DNA of 64,000 nucleotides from Lichina pygmaea (GCA_963422465.1 OY730172.1:1426001-1490000); one strand, 5' to 3'. Counted from the stretch's first letter, positions 23,241 to 35,557 are shown. The notes: generated by a model from the sequence alone, not told the origin. A program made the numbers and translations.

Positions 23241-26200
23241 TCAGTTAGCCGACGTCGTCGTCGTCGGTCCAGGTTGATCCTCGTCCGCCGCGATGATCGT
23301 CCGCTTGTGCACCTCCCTGGTGACGATCGTCTGCGTCACGGTGACTTCCTCCTGCTCCACGGCCTCTTCTTCTTGGCCACTCCTAGCGGGTGTGGATTTC
23401 TCCGGAATTACCGCTCCCGCCTCGGCCTGACCTTCGTTGCGAGAGGGAGTGGCCGTCACAGGCACCGACGTCGAGCTATCTGCCCGATGCTGTTCCTCGA
23501 CTGGAGATCGGTAGGCCGCTGCCGAAGCTGATGTGCTCGAAGGACCATCAGCCGGTGTGTCGCCAATGGTCGGCGTCTTTGTGCTTCCGGGGGCTGGATG
23601 GTGCGACGAGTCTCTGTGGATGGCTTGGGTTGGGCGGCAAGGGGGGTCATGTGTCGTGTTGAAGCTGACGGCCGGTTCTCCTTGAGGGCCGGGGGCTCCG
23701 CCTGCACCGAGTACGCCAGTGACTGGGGTGTTGTTGGTTGGCGGAAGACTGCTCCGTGCCGGGTCGTTGGACTGCGGCTCGTACGGCCTGGCTCCTTGGT
23801 CGTCGTCGAGAAGTGCGGTCTCGCGAGAAGCAGCCACAGGTGGCTGGCTTGTCAGAGGGTTGGTGTCCGCGCCCGCCGGAGAAGCGTTGGCCACGATAGC
23901 TTGCAGCTGATGCTCGCTCAAGGGAGTCACGTCGGGAGAAGTCGCGACGTCATGATCTTGTGCCTCGCTCGGACGACGTCCATCCCATGGCACGACTGAG
24001 ATGACCCCTGGATGATCGACTGTTCCCGGTGACGTGGTCGTCTCTTGCTGGGGTTGAGGGACAGCGGTATCGGCAGTTATTGGGCCTGGAACGGCCCCCG
24101 TAGGTCGAACTGCCTGCTCCCTCGGCCCATCGGCCGCCAACTCGACCGGGGTACCCTGAGCGGGCGTTTCGCCGAGACTTGCATCTCGCTGCGGCGCACC
24201 TTGCCCGATCAACGCAGCGGTAGAAGGCCCGGCCATCGGCTGTGCCGGAGCGTCGGATGGCACCTGGACGAGTCTGTCCTCTCCAAACTCCTCCTTGAAC
24301 TTTGGCTCCCGCTCCGAGCGGCCTTGACCGATCACGACGGCGGTGCTCGGCCCGGCGAGAGCCTGACCTTGCGATTCGTCACCCAAGGGACGTGTGTCGG
24401 TCGACTGCTCGACAAGCGTCCCGCCAACGGGCACCCTGGTCTCGAGCCTGCCGTTATTGTCATCAGGTGCGATGGCCTGGGTAGGGTGAGACCTCAACGG
24501 GCTGAGTATGGAACGCTCCTGCTTCACTCGACCAGGGTCTGCCGCGTGTGCCGGATCCGTAGAGGTGCTCCCTGGCCCAGAGACAGCTACGACACCGGGA
24601 TCGCGGTCGGAGCTGGCGCTAGACGAAGAGCGGGCCTCGCGTAAGCCTCGTCCGACGTGGAGATCACTTGGAAAACGCCCACCTGGCTGAGGGCGTGCGA
24701 GAGGCTCCTGTCGAGTCGTGCCGCCCAGAGAGGATGGACCGGCGGCGTAGGGAACCTCGTCTGCCTCGTCTTCGTCCAAGGCGCCGTCGCTGTCGACCGA
24801 TGGTGCCGTCTGGCTGGCGTTGCTCATGCTGCGCGCGTGCCGACGGACAAAGGCTTCCCGCTCCTTGCCTGTCTTCTCCGTCAGGTTCTTGATGGCTTCG
24901 TACCAGGCCAACATGGTCTCGTGGGACTCGGCACGGAAGACCCAGGTGTGTCCTCGGTGCATGGCTCCCGTCTGTCGTCCCTTGACTATGAACTTGTGCG
25001 AGGACGAGCCCGGCTGCGATTGCGACCCGAGCTTCTGATCCGGAAGGAACAGAGACATGCCCGGAGTCTGCAGGTGCACCTGATCGGGCGACCTGAACTC
25101 ATGAAGGTGCGTTGGCGACAGAACGTACCTGGAGGGGCGCATGTCAGGCCTTGTCATGGTGAAGAAGACGATCCGAGGCAGACTCACCAACCGGGCGTGT
25201 AGCTCTTGAGATACTTGCTCTTCCGCTCGAGCATGCCAGACCTGACCTCGGCGGCCGTAGGGCTGTACTTGCCCGGATACTCGATGGTGCCGACATTCCG
25301 CAGGGGCAGCTTGGGGTCGACGAAGCGAGGGTCCTTCTCGACGAAGAGGGCCCATTCATGATCCCTCGACATGGCCAGCGGTCCGTTTCGCAGCCGGTCG
25401 ATGGTGTCGTACGCTTCGTCGGCGTCCCGTCTCAGGATGCCGGCCAATGCGTTGTAGGATTTCTGAATCTCGCCGACGACGATGGACTCCAACTCGCGTC
25501 CCGAGCCTTCGAGGTTCAGATAAGCCTGCAACAGAATCCCTGTTAGCCTTCACCGTCTATCGCCTGTGAGTCCATCCGGCGGACGCCATACCCGGTGCAA
25601 GTAATTCTCCTCGTCCAGTTGCTTCTCGACCTGACGCTCGACGGTCATGCGAACGAGAAACGGATCTCCTTTGCCCACGGCCTCAGCCGGATGCGCCTCC
25701 ACATTTTCAATGGCATCTTGCAGCGCATGGACGGCCTTGCGGGTGTTGTCCATCTCCTTCTCGACCGAGTTCTTGAAGTCGCTCGACAGGCTTCGGATCT
25801 CCTTGATCTTCTGCTGCAGGTCGCTCCGTAGACCGGTCAGCGAGAGGATGACGTCGTCCTCGACCTCCTTGGCCTTGTTCGCCTCCGAGACGGATCGCCT
25901 GTGGAAGTCACGGATGATCTCGGTGGCATCCGCGAGGCCCTGCCTCCCTTCCGGTAGGAACATTCCCGGCGTCACCGCGTTCCCCACCACCCCCGAGACC
26001 TTCATGATGGATTTTGCGCGGTGTTCGTACGACGTTTGCACTTCGCGATAGTATGCGATGAGATCCTTCAGCACCTTGCGCCATGCTGCCGCAGAATGTT
26101 ATGTCAATCCATGCGTAGCGAACTGCGTCGGCGCACTGCGCGCAAGACGATCCTCTTCCACCACAGAAGGCAACTCACCCGAGAATCGATTCGCCAAGAT

Positions 26201-26701
26201 CTCTGTGGGTGTTCCGCTGGTGGGCACCGGAGTGAAGTACACGCTCCTCATGTTGTCCTCATCGCCAACGACGAACTTCTCGCCGTGGCCGAGGATTATG
26301 CTCTTTCCACTCTCGGCATGCGCACTCGCACTCGCCTTGCTGTCGCTTCGCTTCAGACTCGATTTCCGGCTCAGCGAGTTCCTCTTCTTCAATGTACCGC
26401 TCCGCGAGGGGCCCACGCTTCCCGAGGACCTGACCGACGTGTCGCGCCCTAGCCGGTTCGCGTCGCCGTCCATCGCAGGGGAGTCGTCTCTCGGACTGCC
26501 GGGTTCAAAGTCCCGACGTTCGACCGAGCGGGCAAGCGGCGACGATGGCGCAGGCTCACCTAAGGCCGCGTTGGGTTGAGCTTCGTCGGTCGCTTCGGCG
26601 GGTGCGTGGTTGACGGCGGCGCCGCTGCCGTACCCTGGGCGGATGTGTTCCGGGTCTGATGGGGACTCGTATCCAGCGGGCGTCTGCGAGCGACTGGCCA
26701 T
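23241..26701 (-). CDS. SLM1/SLM2-like PIP2-binding protein (BAR-like + PH) with long tail
   Basis: SLM proteins bind PI(4,5)P2 at the plasma membrane and pass TORC2 and membrane-stress signals in fungi. Exons 26701-26179, 26085-25592, 25525-25188 and 25128-23241 sum to 3243 nt, 1080 residues. A Ser-rich N-terminus (to about 170) is followed by a helical BAR-like region (YYREVQTSYEHRAKSIMKVS to about 410). A PH domain at about 435-560 has HKFIVKGRQTG and HTWVFRAESHETMLAWYEAI. The last 500 residues are low-complexity, rich in Pro, Thr, Gln and Asp, and much longer than in yeast SLM1/2. The splice joining GW to YVLSPTHLHEF rebuilds the start of the PH domain and supports the fourth exon. The family is firm; the function of the tail is unknown. 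Confidence 0.92.
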
Positions 26702-28084
26702 AACGATTGTCGCGCAAAGACCGACAGCGATCGAGTTGCGTCCAAGCGGGGAACAGTCGTTCTAGATGCGACTTGGAACCAAACGTGGTGGGTGGTCCTA
26801 GCGAGTGCCGGGGGCTTTGCGAAATAGTAAGAAGCAACGCAGGTTCCGCTCCCTACCGGTACAGATGATAACGTAGCTGCAGCAATTGAAAAAGGCAGCC
26901 GATAGCCTTTCTTGGGTCGCGATAAAAATGTGGAAATGAGATGCGGAGATGAATATGACCACTGCCGAGGAGAAAGAAACCGAGGATTGAAGAGAGCAGG
27001 ATGCTGCTCTCGGGGGTATGATATTGAATGCTTCGCGGCAAGTTCGCAGGAGCTTCAGCGCCGGTGCGATACGACGTGGCTGCCGTGGATCGTAAAATTG
27101 GCACGTCTGAGGCCGGGGAAAGTCATCTAAAGTGATGGCGGCTTGGCACTTCCTTTTAGCAGTCTAGAACGGAGGGGTTTCATTCTTGTTGAGTCTAAAG
27201 TTTTGATCCCGATTGCTACGTACGCACGGTACGTAAGCAGGGTCGACGTGGACTGCTTCATGACGTCAACCTGAGGCTCGGTCCCGCATGATCCTAGTGG
27301 CCGTGATGGGATACCTCTAACGTTACGTACGCGTACGGCGATGAAGTTGAGAACAATCTTCATCGCAGAGGGTGATGAAGCTGTCTAAATTCTTCATTGA
27401 ACATTTGACAATGGATTAATATCATGCTCCTGGAAGCGATAGAGAGATACTGAGCTTGAGGAAACCTCTAGTCATAATTACTTCACAGCCTTCATTGTGA
27501 CACAGTTCTGTGATCGAAGCATGGCCTCTGCAACATGCAATAGTACGACTGTGGAGAGAGGTGTTCCATCAGAACGGTTGGCTAGTCTCTTGTATACCGC
27601 TAGCTGGCTGTTTGATCTTTTCAGCAGTTTGCTTCTCGGCTGTTGTGGCTGTTCTAACAGCCAACAAAAGACCTAGGTGTGTCCTGACAAAGAGAACAAG
27701 CAGAGACTCAGTGGAGGAAGATCTAGATTATTGTTGATGATCTGAAAAGAGCAGAGAAGGCTTGGGAGCCGTGGGAGCCTGCTTTTGGAAAGCACAGATC
27801 ATCTTTCAAACAAGAGTCACTTTTCGAGAGCTGGAAGTGAACAACTAACATTATTCTCTTCGACAGCATTGAAAAGCACGCGCAACATAGCTAAGGACTT
27901 TTGTGATGGCCTCTATACCTCTACTCTTGGGTGATCTTCGTGACTTTTTGGCCCCAGTAAATGTTTAGGTGAGAAGAGCGATTGAATGTAAATCAGGCCA
28001 AGGGGTCGTGTGTTTAGACTAGTCATCGCACCGAAATCATCGTCTTGTGACCTCGAGCCGTCCAGTCGCCGTAGACATGGCGGC
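26702..28084. other. Intergenic region, relatively AT-rich
   Basis: The region separates the starts of the SLM1-like gene and the end of the ThrRS gene. No conserved gene was recognised. Base composition drops noticeably between about 27350 and 28000 compared with the flanking genes. A small GTAC palindrome lies at 27219-27235 and another near 27325-27335. Confidence 0.5.
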
Positions 28085-30716
28085 TCAGATCTTGTTCTCC
28101 GGCCGTCGCTCATCGCGCAATGAGATCAACTTCTGCATGGCCTCGTCTAGGGGAATCAGATCACCCTTGGCTTGGGTCGAGGTGTCATCACGGTTGCGGA
28201 TGTTGACTGTTCGCGTGTCACGCTCTTGGGCTCCGACCACTGCGATAGGGAGAGTCGATCAGTCAGGGCTTTGCTCCATCGTACATTTACCGGTAAAGAA
28301 ATGCGCGAGTGCGTACCGAAGATGAAGTTGTATTGCTGCAGCTGGCCAGTGCGGATCTTCTTCTGCATCGTGTTGCCGCTGATGTCGATATCGGCGAACA
28401 TGTCCTGCTGACGGAAGATCTTCTGCACCTCGATCACGTAGTCGTTGACCGCAGGCATGACCGGGATGATCAGCACCTGGCGCGGGCTGAGCCAGAAGGG
28501 CCACTTGCCGGCAAAGTGCTCGGTCAGGATGGCGATGAACCGCTCAAAGCTGCCATAGATGGCCCGATGGATCATGACCGGACGGGCACAGCCGTATGAG
28601 GGCTCATCGGGACCGCGAGCCGGCTGAGCGCCCTCGGCGGCAGCCGAACCGGCCCCTGTCTCGGCCGCCGTCTTCGGTCTGGGAGCGACTTCGGCGGTAA
28701 CGTACTCGAGTTGGAACTTTTGGGGCAGCTGGAAGTCGAGCTGGATCGTCGCGCATTGAAACTCCCGTTTTAGTGCGTCCGAGATGGTGATGTCGATCTT
28801 CGGCCCGTAAAAGGCACCATCGCCCTCGTTGACCTCCCATCGTGCACCGCCCGCCGCCGTGAACGAGTTGAGGGCGCCGCGCAGCTTGTCCTCGGCTTCG
28901 TTCCATGTCTTGATGTCGCCGAGGTACTTTTCGGGCCGTGTCGATAGACGGAGCTTGAAGGTGAAGCCGAAGGTGCCGTAGACGTGCTGCAAGAAGTCGA
29001 AGAGACCCTCGATCTCTTGGGTGACCTTCATCGAGCTCGTCAGATTGGCAAGGGTCAACGAATTAGGACTTTCGACGACGTACTTGATCTGGTGTGCAGA
29101 AGATATGTGTGTCGTCTTGCTGGAACCGCCTGACTCGCGTCAAGCCGGACAGAGCCCCGGACGCTTCGTTGCGATGCAGAACACCAAAGTCGGCCACCCG
29201 CCACGGCAGCTCGCGGTAGCTCCGTTCTCGGTGCTTGAAGATGAGGCAGTGGCCGGGGCAGTTCATCGGCTTCAGAGCGAATTGCTCTTTCTCGATCTGG
29301 AACGTGAACATGTCGTCCTTGTAGTGCTCCCAATGTCCCGAAGTCTCCCACAGCTTGGCGTTGTACATGTTCGGTGTGGCGACTTCCTCATAGCCTCGCT
29401 TCCAGTATTCCGAGCGCAAGAAGGCCTGCAAAGTGTTGTAGATGCGTTGCCCGTGCGGGAGGAAGAAGCATGATCCAGGAGAGAGCTCGTGGAAGAAGAA
29501 CAGTTCCTGTTCCCGTCCGATCCTGCGGTGGTCTCGCTTCGCTGCTTCCTCAAGGTATTTCTTGTGCTCTTCCATCTGCTTCTTGTCCGGGAACGAGACA
29601 CCGTACACTCGCTGCAGCGAATCGTTGCTGGGGTCCCCCAAGAAGTAGGACGCCGAGTTCTGAACGAGAGCAGTTTAGTCTGGGCACACTCGAGACGATG
29701 ATGATTGCCAACCTTCATGATCTCAAAGGCCTTGATTCGGCCCGTATGTGGTACGTGTGGACCGCGGCACAGATCGATCAGAGGCCCGCAACGATAGACT
29801 GTGGTGCTAGTGCCGTCTGGAATCTTGTCATTGATGATATGCTGCTTGTACTTGTTGTCCCGAAACATGTCGAGCAAATCGTCTTTCGACGTGACCAGAC
29901 GTTCGAAGGGTTGCTTTTCCTTGATGATCTTGCCGGCGATCGTCTCCAGCGGCTTCCAGTCGGTGGTCTGAACGACACCACTGCCGGGAGCATCAGCGAA
30001 TGTCGCATTTTTGACCTGGGCGGGGAAGCATACCTGTCCGGTAGAGCCATTTCGTAGTAAAAGCCATCGTCGACCGGTGGTCCGATGCAGAGCTGACATC
30101 CGAATCTCCTCTCCGCAGCCTCTCCCAGTATGTGTGCGCTCGAATGCCAAAACACCTTCCTGCCTACGAGAAGATTAGCAATTTTCACATAGACGATGAG
30201 ACTGATTGCATGAATCAGAGACTCGACATACCCTCAGGATGCTCAAAATCGAGCAACTCTAGACGGCAGCTCTTCTCCAGCGGCCTATCGAGATCCCACA
30301 GCTCGCCATCGACCCGAGCGATTACGACTCGTTCGAAAAGCGATTTCGATATCTGACGCGTAATCCAGGCGGGAGTGGTCTCCCATGCGGTGCCCACCTC
30401 GATGCGGTCATTGTCCAGGGTCACATTGATCTTGACACGCTCTTGGCGAGCTACATCCTCGTCGTACTGGGCTTTGAGCTTCTCGAACAGCTTGTTGCGG
30501 TAAGAAATGAAGTCCGGTAGTGGATCAAGCTTCACCAAAGCCCAGTCAGCTCGTCATTCGTCGTCGAAGCTCTTCGTCACGTACCTCCAGGGATCTCGAG
30601 TCCCCTTTTGAATCCCCGCCTTTCTTGACCTTCCCAGGCTTTTCTTTTGCCTTGGGCTGCGCGTCTTTGATCGTGGCCTTCTTGACGCCATCGACGACCT
30701 CATGTACAGCTTCCAT
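28085..30716 (-). CDS. THS1: Threonyl-tRNA synthetase, cytosolic class II enzyme
   Basis: The enzyme charges tRNA-Thr with threonine. Seven exons (30716-30585, 30529-30232, 30163-30034, 29980-29713, 29659-29084, 29025-28317, 28239-28085) sum to 2268 nt, 755 residues. A Lys-rich N-terminal extension (about 45 residues) precedes a TGS-type region. The editing domain starts [20 protein letters not shown]. The catalytic core shows [20 protein letters not shown], the class II motif 2 stretch [20 protein letters not shown] and [11 protein letters not shown]. The C-terminal anticodon-binding domain has [21 protein letters not shown] low-complexity insert (about residues 580-610, [18 protein letters not shown]) interrupts the core just before the Cys of [13 protein letters not shown]. 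No mitochondrial presequence is obvious. The start is the first in-frame ATG and lies 202 bp from the divergent GAR1 start. Confidence 0.95.
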
Positions 30717-30918
30717 GTTGGCAGATGTGACAGAGGTGTCGAATTGATTTCGGACACTCTGGAAAAACAGGGCAAGTGAGGGATCGCCCCGCAGGTGTTA
30801 TCGTTGTCGGGTCGGACCCTCAACTGCCGCGATTTCAGCCGAGAACCTTTTCCGAACGGGTCACACACAGCGACACAGCGCCAAAATTCCCCAAGTACAC
30901 ACCCTCATTCCCACCACA
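30717..30918. promoter_or_regulatory. Shared divergent promoter region ThrRS / GAR1
   Basis: Only 202 bp lie between the divergent start codons of the ThrRS and GAR1 genes, so both 5' leaders and core promoters must share it. Both products serve translation capacity, which makes joint control plausible. This is inference from layout; I cannot place individual factor sites. Confidence 0.55.
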
Positions 30919-31855
30919 ATGTCGTTTCGGGGAGGCGGTTTTCGAGGACGAGGCGGTGGTTTCGGCGGTGGCCGAGGAGGCGGTTCCAACACTCGAGGAG
31001 GTAGGGTGTGCACCAATACTGCCGCCCATGGTCGATTTGACGCCAATCGTTTTCTATCCTAGGTCGCGGTGGCTTTCAATCTTCCTATGGTCCACCAGCA
31101 ACCGTGCTAGGTGAGATCTTGAATACAATAAATCAATCATGGTGACGCTGAACCATTCAGAGATGGGCAGCTTCGTGCATGCTTGCGAAGGGGAGATGGT
31201 GTGCGAGTCCAGTAACCCGAAGATACCCTACTTCAACGCACCAATATATCTCGAGAACAAGGTAGGACGGTTCGGCATGCTCTGTTCAGCTGACGGCTAA
31301 CATTTGGGTAGACAGCAATCGGAAAGGTTGACGAGATCCTGGGTCCGTTGAACCAAGTCCATTTCACTATCAAACCGCAAGAAGGAATTGTGGCGGCATC
31401 TTTCAAGACGGGGGATAAGTTCTACATTGGCGGTGACAAGTTGCTGCCTTTAGAGAGGCAGGTGGCCGTTGTTGATCCAGCAGATCGATTCTTCACTGAC
31501 AGCCTCGATGAAGATTTCTGCCGAAGCCGAAACCTCCACCGGGTAAGGAGTGGCAGCTGTTATCAGATGACTTGGAGGATTTGGTGCTTACTCGGTGGCA
31601 GGTCAATCCAAACCCAAGAGAGCGGGAGGGGCATCGAGAGGTGGTCGAGGACCTCCAGGTCGAGGCAGGGGAGGGTTTCGAGGGGCGCCGAGGGGTGGGC
31701 GAGGTGGAGGTGGGTTCTCGAGCAGAGGACGTGGTTTCGGAGGTTCAGGTGGTGGTGGGTTCCGTGGAGGTGGTCGTGGCGGAAGCCGGGGTTCGTCGTT
31801 TGGGAACAGCAGAGGTCGAGGAGGATCTGGCGGGTTTGGTCGAGGTCGAGGATGA
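30919..31855 (+). CDS. GAR1: H/ACA snoRNP subunit GAR1
   Basis: GAR1 is a core subunit of H/ACA snoRNPs, which guide pseudouridylation of rRNA in the nucleolus. Six exons (30919-31000, 31063-31110, 31161-31261, 31312-31457, 31514-31542, 31602-31855) give 219 residues. An N-terminal Gly/Arg box ([20 protein letters not shown]) and a long C-terminal Gly/Arg box flank the conserved core ([57 protein letters not shown]). The fourth intron starts GCAGGT. Only this GC donor joins LLPLER to [10 protein letters not shown] in frame, which is the family consensus. A CTGAC branch site lies about 15 nt before its acceptor. The next exon is just 29 nt. Identity is near certain. Confidence 0.96.
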
Positions 31856-32726
31856 TTGGTGCTCTAGAACATCTATCCCTTCATCGGCGCTCGGTGTGTT
31901 ACGTTCATGCCCATCTCCATTGCATACGGAGCTGTGCATCGTAATGGTACGCTTATCATGTTCAACGCCAGCCTGACATCCAACTCCGTTCAAGAGGCGC
32001 GGTCCCGGCTAGCCTTACGCCTCGCATGGCTCCCAGGAGCTTTCAGCAATCCAAGAGACTATGCTCCAGCTGGTCAGTGCCCACGGTGGACCTACAAAGG
32101 AGACATCAAGAAGCGGCCAGACCGATCCTGCCGTCGCCAGTGCGTATTCATGCTAAGGAGCAAAAACTCCTTCATCGACGTTCCTCGTAGAACCTCGTGA
32201 AGGGTTCATCCAAGTTTGGGTGTCGAGAATGGTATTCTGGTACATCGATCCAACTATCTCACGTTTGTTCAAGGGAGCGGATGTCCCAGGGTTTATGTCA
32301 TGGCTCAAGAGCTCTCTCGTCGGAACTTCCATCTCTTTTTGTTTCTATGATTTTTAAAGGGGATGTGGTAAGGCCGTTCAATGCGATGGTATTTTCTGTG
32401 AAGTTGGATACAACACAGTAGCGATCTAGCCTGGATCCATTATTAATGGATCAGATTGTGCGCAATTAAACCGGTATGACGTGGTTGCCATTGCCAGTGA
32501 CGTCGTCCCGCATCGGAGAGAAGAACTGACCAAAGGCGACCTCACTGGCAGGGTTCCTGCAATATTCGATCTCTATCATCTCCTGCCCTCGAAAGTGTCT
32601 TAACTTGAGCCAACACTTCTCACCGGGCAACTTGGGCTTCGCGTCAGCTGCCTTTGCTTCCCTACAACATCGCCTCTTGCATTCCACCCTGAGGAGGTCA
32701 TTCAGTGTTCTACCCCGCAGAAAGCC
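31856..32726. other. Intergenic region between GAR1 and CHO1
   Basis: The GAR1 3' flank and the CHO1 promoter and leader occupy this interval. No further gene, tRNA or repeat is recognised. Confidence 0.5.
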
Positions 32727-33770
32727 ATGTCTAGAAGGCCAGGCGCATTCGATGGTTCGGCCAGCGCCGATAACGCTCCCGTCGACTCGAAACCGATTCA
32801 CGCCGAAGACAGTATGTTTGCTACTTCGTCGACCCCGCAGAGCTAGCACATCTTCAGCCGTTTTCGCCGTTCCTGATTCTCGTGTGCAGCAGGCCAAGAG
32901 AAGCAGACGATGCTGTTGGGTCCTAATGCTGGCCACTTTTCCATGATCCAGTGAGTGTCGTCCGCCCATAAGGATCGGCTTATTGATGCATTGGAAGAAG
33001 GCATAGCTAATGAGCCGTGGTTTGCTTTAACAGAGCTCTACACCTGGCTGACATTATCACGGAGCTCAACGGTCGGTTTGGTTGAGCACCGACGCCGATA
33101 CCAGTCGCTGACGACGGCCGACTAGGCTTCTGCGGGGTCATGTCCATCTTCTCCTGTCTGCGGTACTGCCTGGATGAGCAATTTCCTCACAACAAACCCC
33201 AGCTGTGGACAGCACTCACCCTCATGCCGCTCGGGCTCTTCTTCGACTTTATGGACGGGAGAGTGGCTCGATGGAGGAAGAGGTCATCGCTGATGGGTCA
33301 GGAGTTGGATTCCCTGGCTGATCTCGTACGTCTCTGTCATTCACGTCTTCTACTGTCTCGGCCAACGTCGTTCACAGCGGCTAATGGAGTCGTAGGTGTC
33401 ATTTGGCGTCGCACCAGCATCTCTAGCCTTCACCATTGGGATCCGGACAACCCTCGACAGCTTGCTTCTCACTTTCTTCGTCCTCTGCGGCCTTACTCGT
33501 TTAGCCCGCTTCAACGTCACCGTCCAGACCTTGCCCAAGGACGCTACCGGCAAATCGAAATACTTCGAGGGGACGCCCATCCCGACGACGCTGGCCATTG
33601 TTGCCGTGATGGCTTACTGGGTCTCTCAGGGCTGGATAGATGGCGTAAACGGCCTGCCCGGCGGTGTGTGGGGCAAAGGCGCTCCCTGGGAATTCCATCC
33701 GGCCGTTTTGATCTTTGTCCTGAGCGGCTGTGGCATGGTCAGCCGAACAATACATATCCCCAAGCCATAG
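32727..33770 (+). CDS. CHO1: CDP-diacylglycerol--serine O-phosphatidyltransferase (phosphatidylserine synthase)
   Basis: The enzyme makes phosphatidylserine from CDP-diacylglycerol and serine in the ER membrane, the first step of the fungal CDP-DAG route to PE and PC. Exons 32727-32811, 32893-32950, 33034-33071, 33126-33325 and 33396-33770 sum to 756 nt, 251 residues. The CDP-alcohol phosphatidyltransferase signature DG..AR........G...D...D is complete ([20 protein letters not shown] then DSLAD) near residue 100. Conserved flanking text is [55 protein letters not shown] and the C-terminal RTIHIPKP. Several hydrophobic segments fit a multi-pass protein. The third exon is 38 nt. Identity is near certain. 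Confidence 0.96.
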
Positions 33771-34344
33771 GTAGTTGCTGCCTCACGGCTGGTCTTCAGC
33801 GTGAGCGTTTTGTGTACGAGCGTCCTTGTCGAACAATGCTGCCATTTGCCCTCAGGAATCGCACGTTGGTATTCATGTGGTACTCTCGTGGATGACAAGA
33901 CAGATTCTTTCATAGTTTCTACTCTACGGACGCCCACAATCGCTCAGTGTTCGAGTCTCGACTTGTCTACTTCACCCACAAGTTCTTACAAGATCACCAA
34001 TGCAGGCTAAGTACACAGAATGGCACTTTGAAGCCAAACAAACTCTTTGGATCAGGCTGGACGGATGACTCTTCATGACCACATTTCTGTTTGCTCAGCA
34101 TCTATGAATCGCAAGCACCGAGACATGACATGTGTATGGTACCTTTTGAGAAGGATTTGGAGGAGCGTAAGTGATTCCGCCCTTTCACGGGTAAACCAAG
34201 TCATAGGCTGTTTTTGTCCCAGAGGAGGGGACACAGATTTGACCAGCCGTCATCTCCTTTCACTCCTTGTTATTGGCACAGGAGCTCCCAAAATCTCTTG
34301 CATCCGTCAAGGCTATCGCATCTCATTTGTCTCCAGGTCCTCCC

Positions 34345-34782
34345 CTATATAGGGACCGCTGGGTAAGCCGCACAATATGGGAAGATTTTCTGTCGGACAC
34401 GCTTACTCCTGTCTCTCCGGCGACCCTGCCACCAGGCAGTCAGTATCGTGGTCATAATGATCAGCAGGGTTGCGACTATCGATATGATCGATTCAATGGA
34501 GATACGGTTCGTCGTCGATTGAGGTGCAGGCGTCGCCCCTTGATTACCTCAGATCAGCAAGAAGATGCGCAATCGGGGTTGAGCTGCTGTACCATTGATG
34601 GCCATGGCGATTGAGAAAGGACCGGCGATGGCCAAGTCTTGTGTGGATTCTTGCCAGCAGCCAGAGACTATACGCGTCGTGGCAACGATGGCGTTTGAGA
34701 TGAACGTATACATATCAATGGCGGATATGTAGTACGCTTCATGTGCCTTCATCTCTACCTCGAGATGCTCTCCAGCGAGCAT
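34345..34782 (-). other. Possible small membrane-protein ORF or relic
   Basis: Read on the minus strand, a 77-codon ORF begins MLAGEHLEVEMKAHEAYYIS and ends at one stop. The same frame then continues with a strongly hydrophobic stretch of about 23 residues (IISIVATLLIIMTTILTA) followed by WWQGRRRDRSKR, the usual layout of a transmembrane helix with a positive cytosolic edge, and stops at 34345. I do not recognise a family. It could be two exons of a small gene, a decayed gene or chance. Confidence 0.25.
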
Positions 34783-35007
34783 TGGGATGGGGCCGCCTCT
34801 CGGGCGCTATCCAGCTTGTTCGGAATCGACTTGTGCCTAAGATGGTTTGAGGCTGACCCTTCGGCGTGGTCCGACTCGTTAGAAATTGACCTGGTCCCAA
34901 GCTGATTATGAAAGACATCGCACGATCCTTGACAGCAGTCGCTCAGGCAGAGAGCACCTTGGAACCCCCGGAAAGATAGAATTAGGAGTGAATTCTATTT
35001 TGAGAAT

Positions 35008-35053
35008 CTAGTGCAAAGAGACGCGGCACTCTAGTGCAAAGAGACGCGGCACT
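35008..35053. repeat. Perfect 23-bp tandem duplication
   Basis: Two adjacent identical copies of a 23-bp unit that starts CTAGTGCAAAGAGACGCG. Its perfection in a decayed-looking neighbourhood suggests it is recent. Confidence 0.85.
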
Positions 35054-35235
35054 CGAATCCGGTCCTGGACGTGATTGGGTTGGTCGCCGCCTACTTTCAA
35101 GCTCGAAATCTGCAGAATGACCCCGCCACTGCCCGTCTTGCCAGCTTGAGATTAGGAATATGCTGACATTCGACGATGTGACAGGGCTGATTCCTAAATC
35201 GTGCGGCGGCCAACGAAGGCTTCGAAGAGGTATAT

Positions 35236-35557
35236 GTACGAGGTGTGTAGCGGAAATAACGTTAAGTAAATACCAGCCAAAGTCGATTGTAGAGCCGCAT
35301 TGTCAAAACTCTCGAGACATCTAGATGGTTGCAGTCGGAACTGTGTGTGACCCCTCAATGACTGCCTGGCAACATGCCTGTATGGAGTCTATCAGCTTGT
35401 CCAATCGATCTTGAGCGATCAAGTCCCAAGCCTCCAGAAGGGCTAATCCTGGCGTGCCTGCGGAGCGAACTGACCAAAGTATTTTGATACTGTCGCGGGG
35501 GTTTCAGCTTACTAAGCGTATCTACTTGACGTTATCTCCGCTATGCACTTCGTACGT
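35236..35557. mobile_element. Short TIR element A (MITE-like)
   Basis: The left end reads GTACGAGGTGTGTAGCGGAA and continues ATAACGTTAAGTAAATACC. The right end, reverse-complemented, reads GTACGAAGTGCATAGCGGAG and continues ATAACGTCAAGTAGATACG. The two ends are thus imperfect inverted repeats of at least 40 bp around a 240-bp middle with no coding capacity. The layout fits a non-autonomous DNA element of the MITE kind. Target duplication cannot be told apart from the GTAC at the tips. Confidence 0.6.

Noticed and set aside
23390-25202. Several plus-strand open frames opposite the SLM1-like gene
   Set aside because: They are antisense to the GC-biased coding sequence of a well-supported gene and show no conserved motifs.
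31458-31601. Apparent frameshift in GAR1 between LLPLER and the C-terminal Gly/Arg box
   Set aside because: Explained by a GC-AG intron, a 29-nt exon and a further GT-AG intron, giving a clean 219-residue protein.
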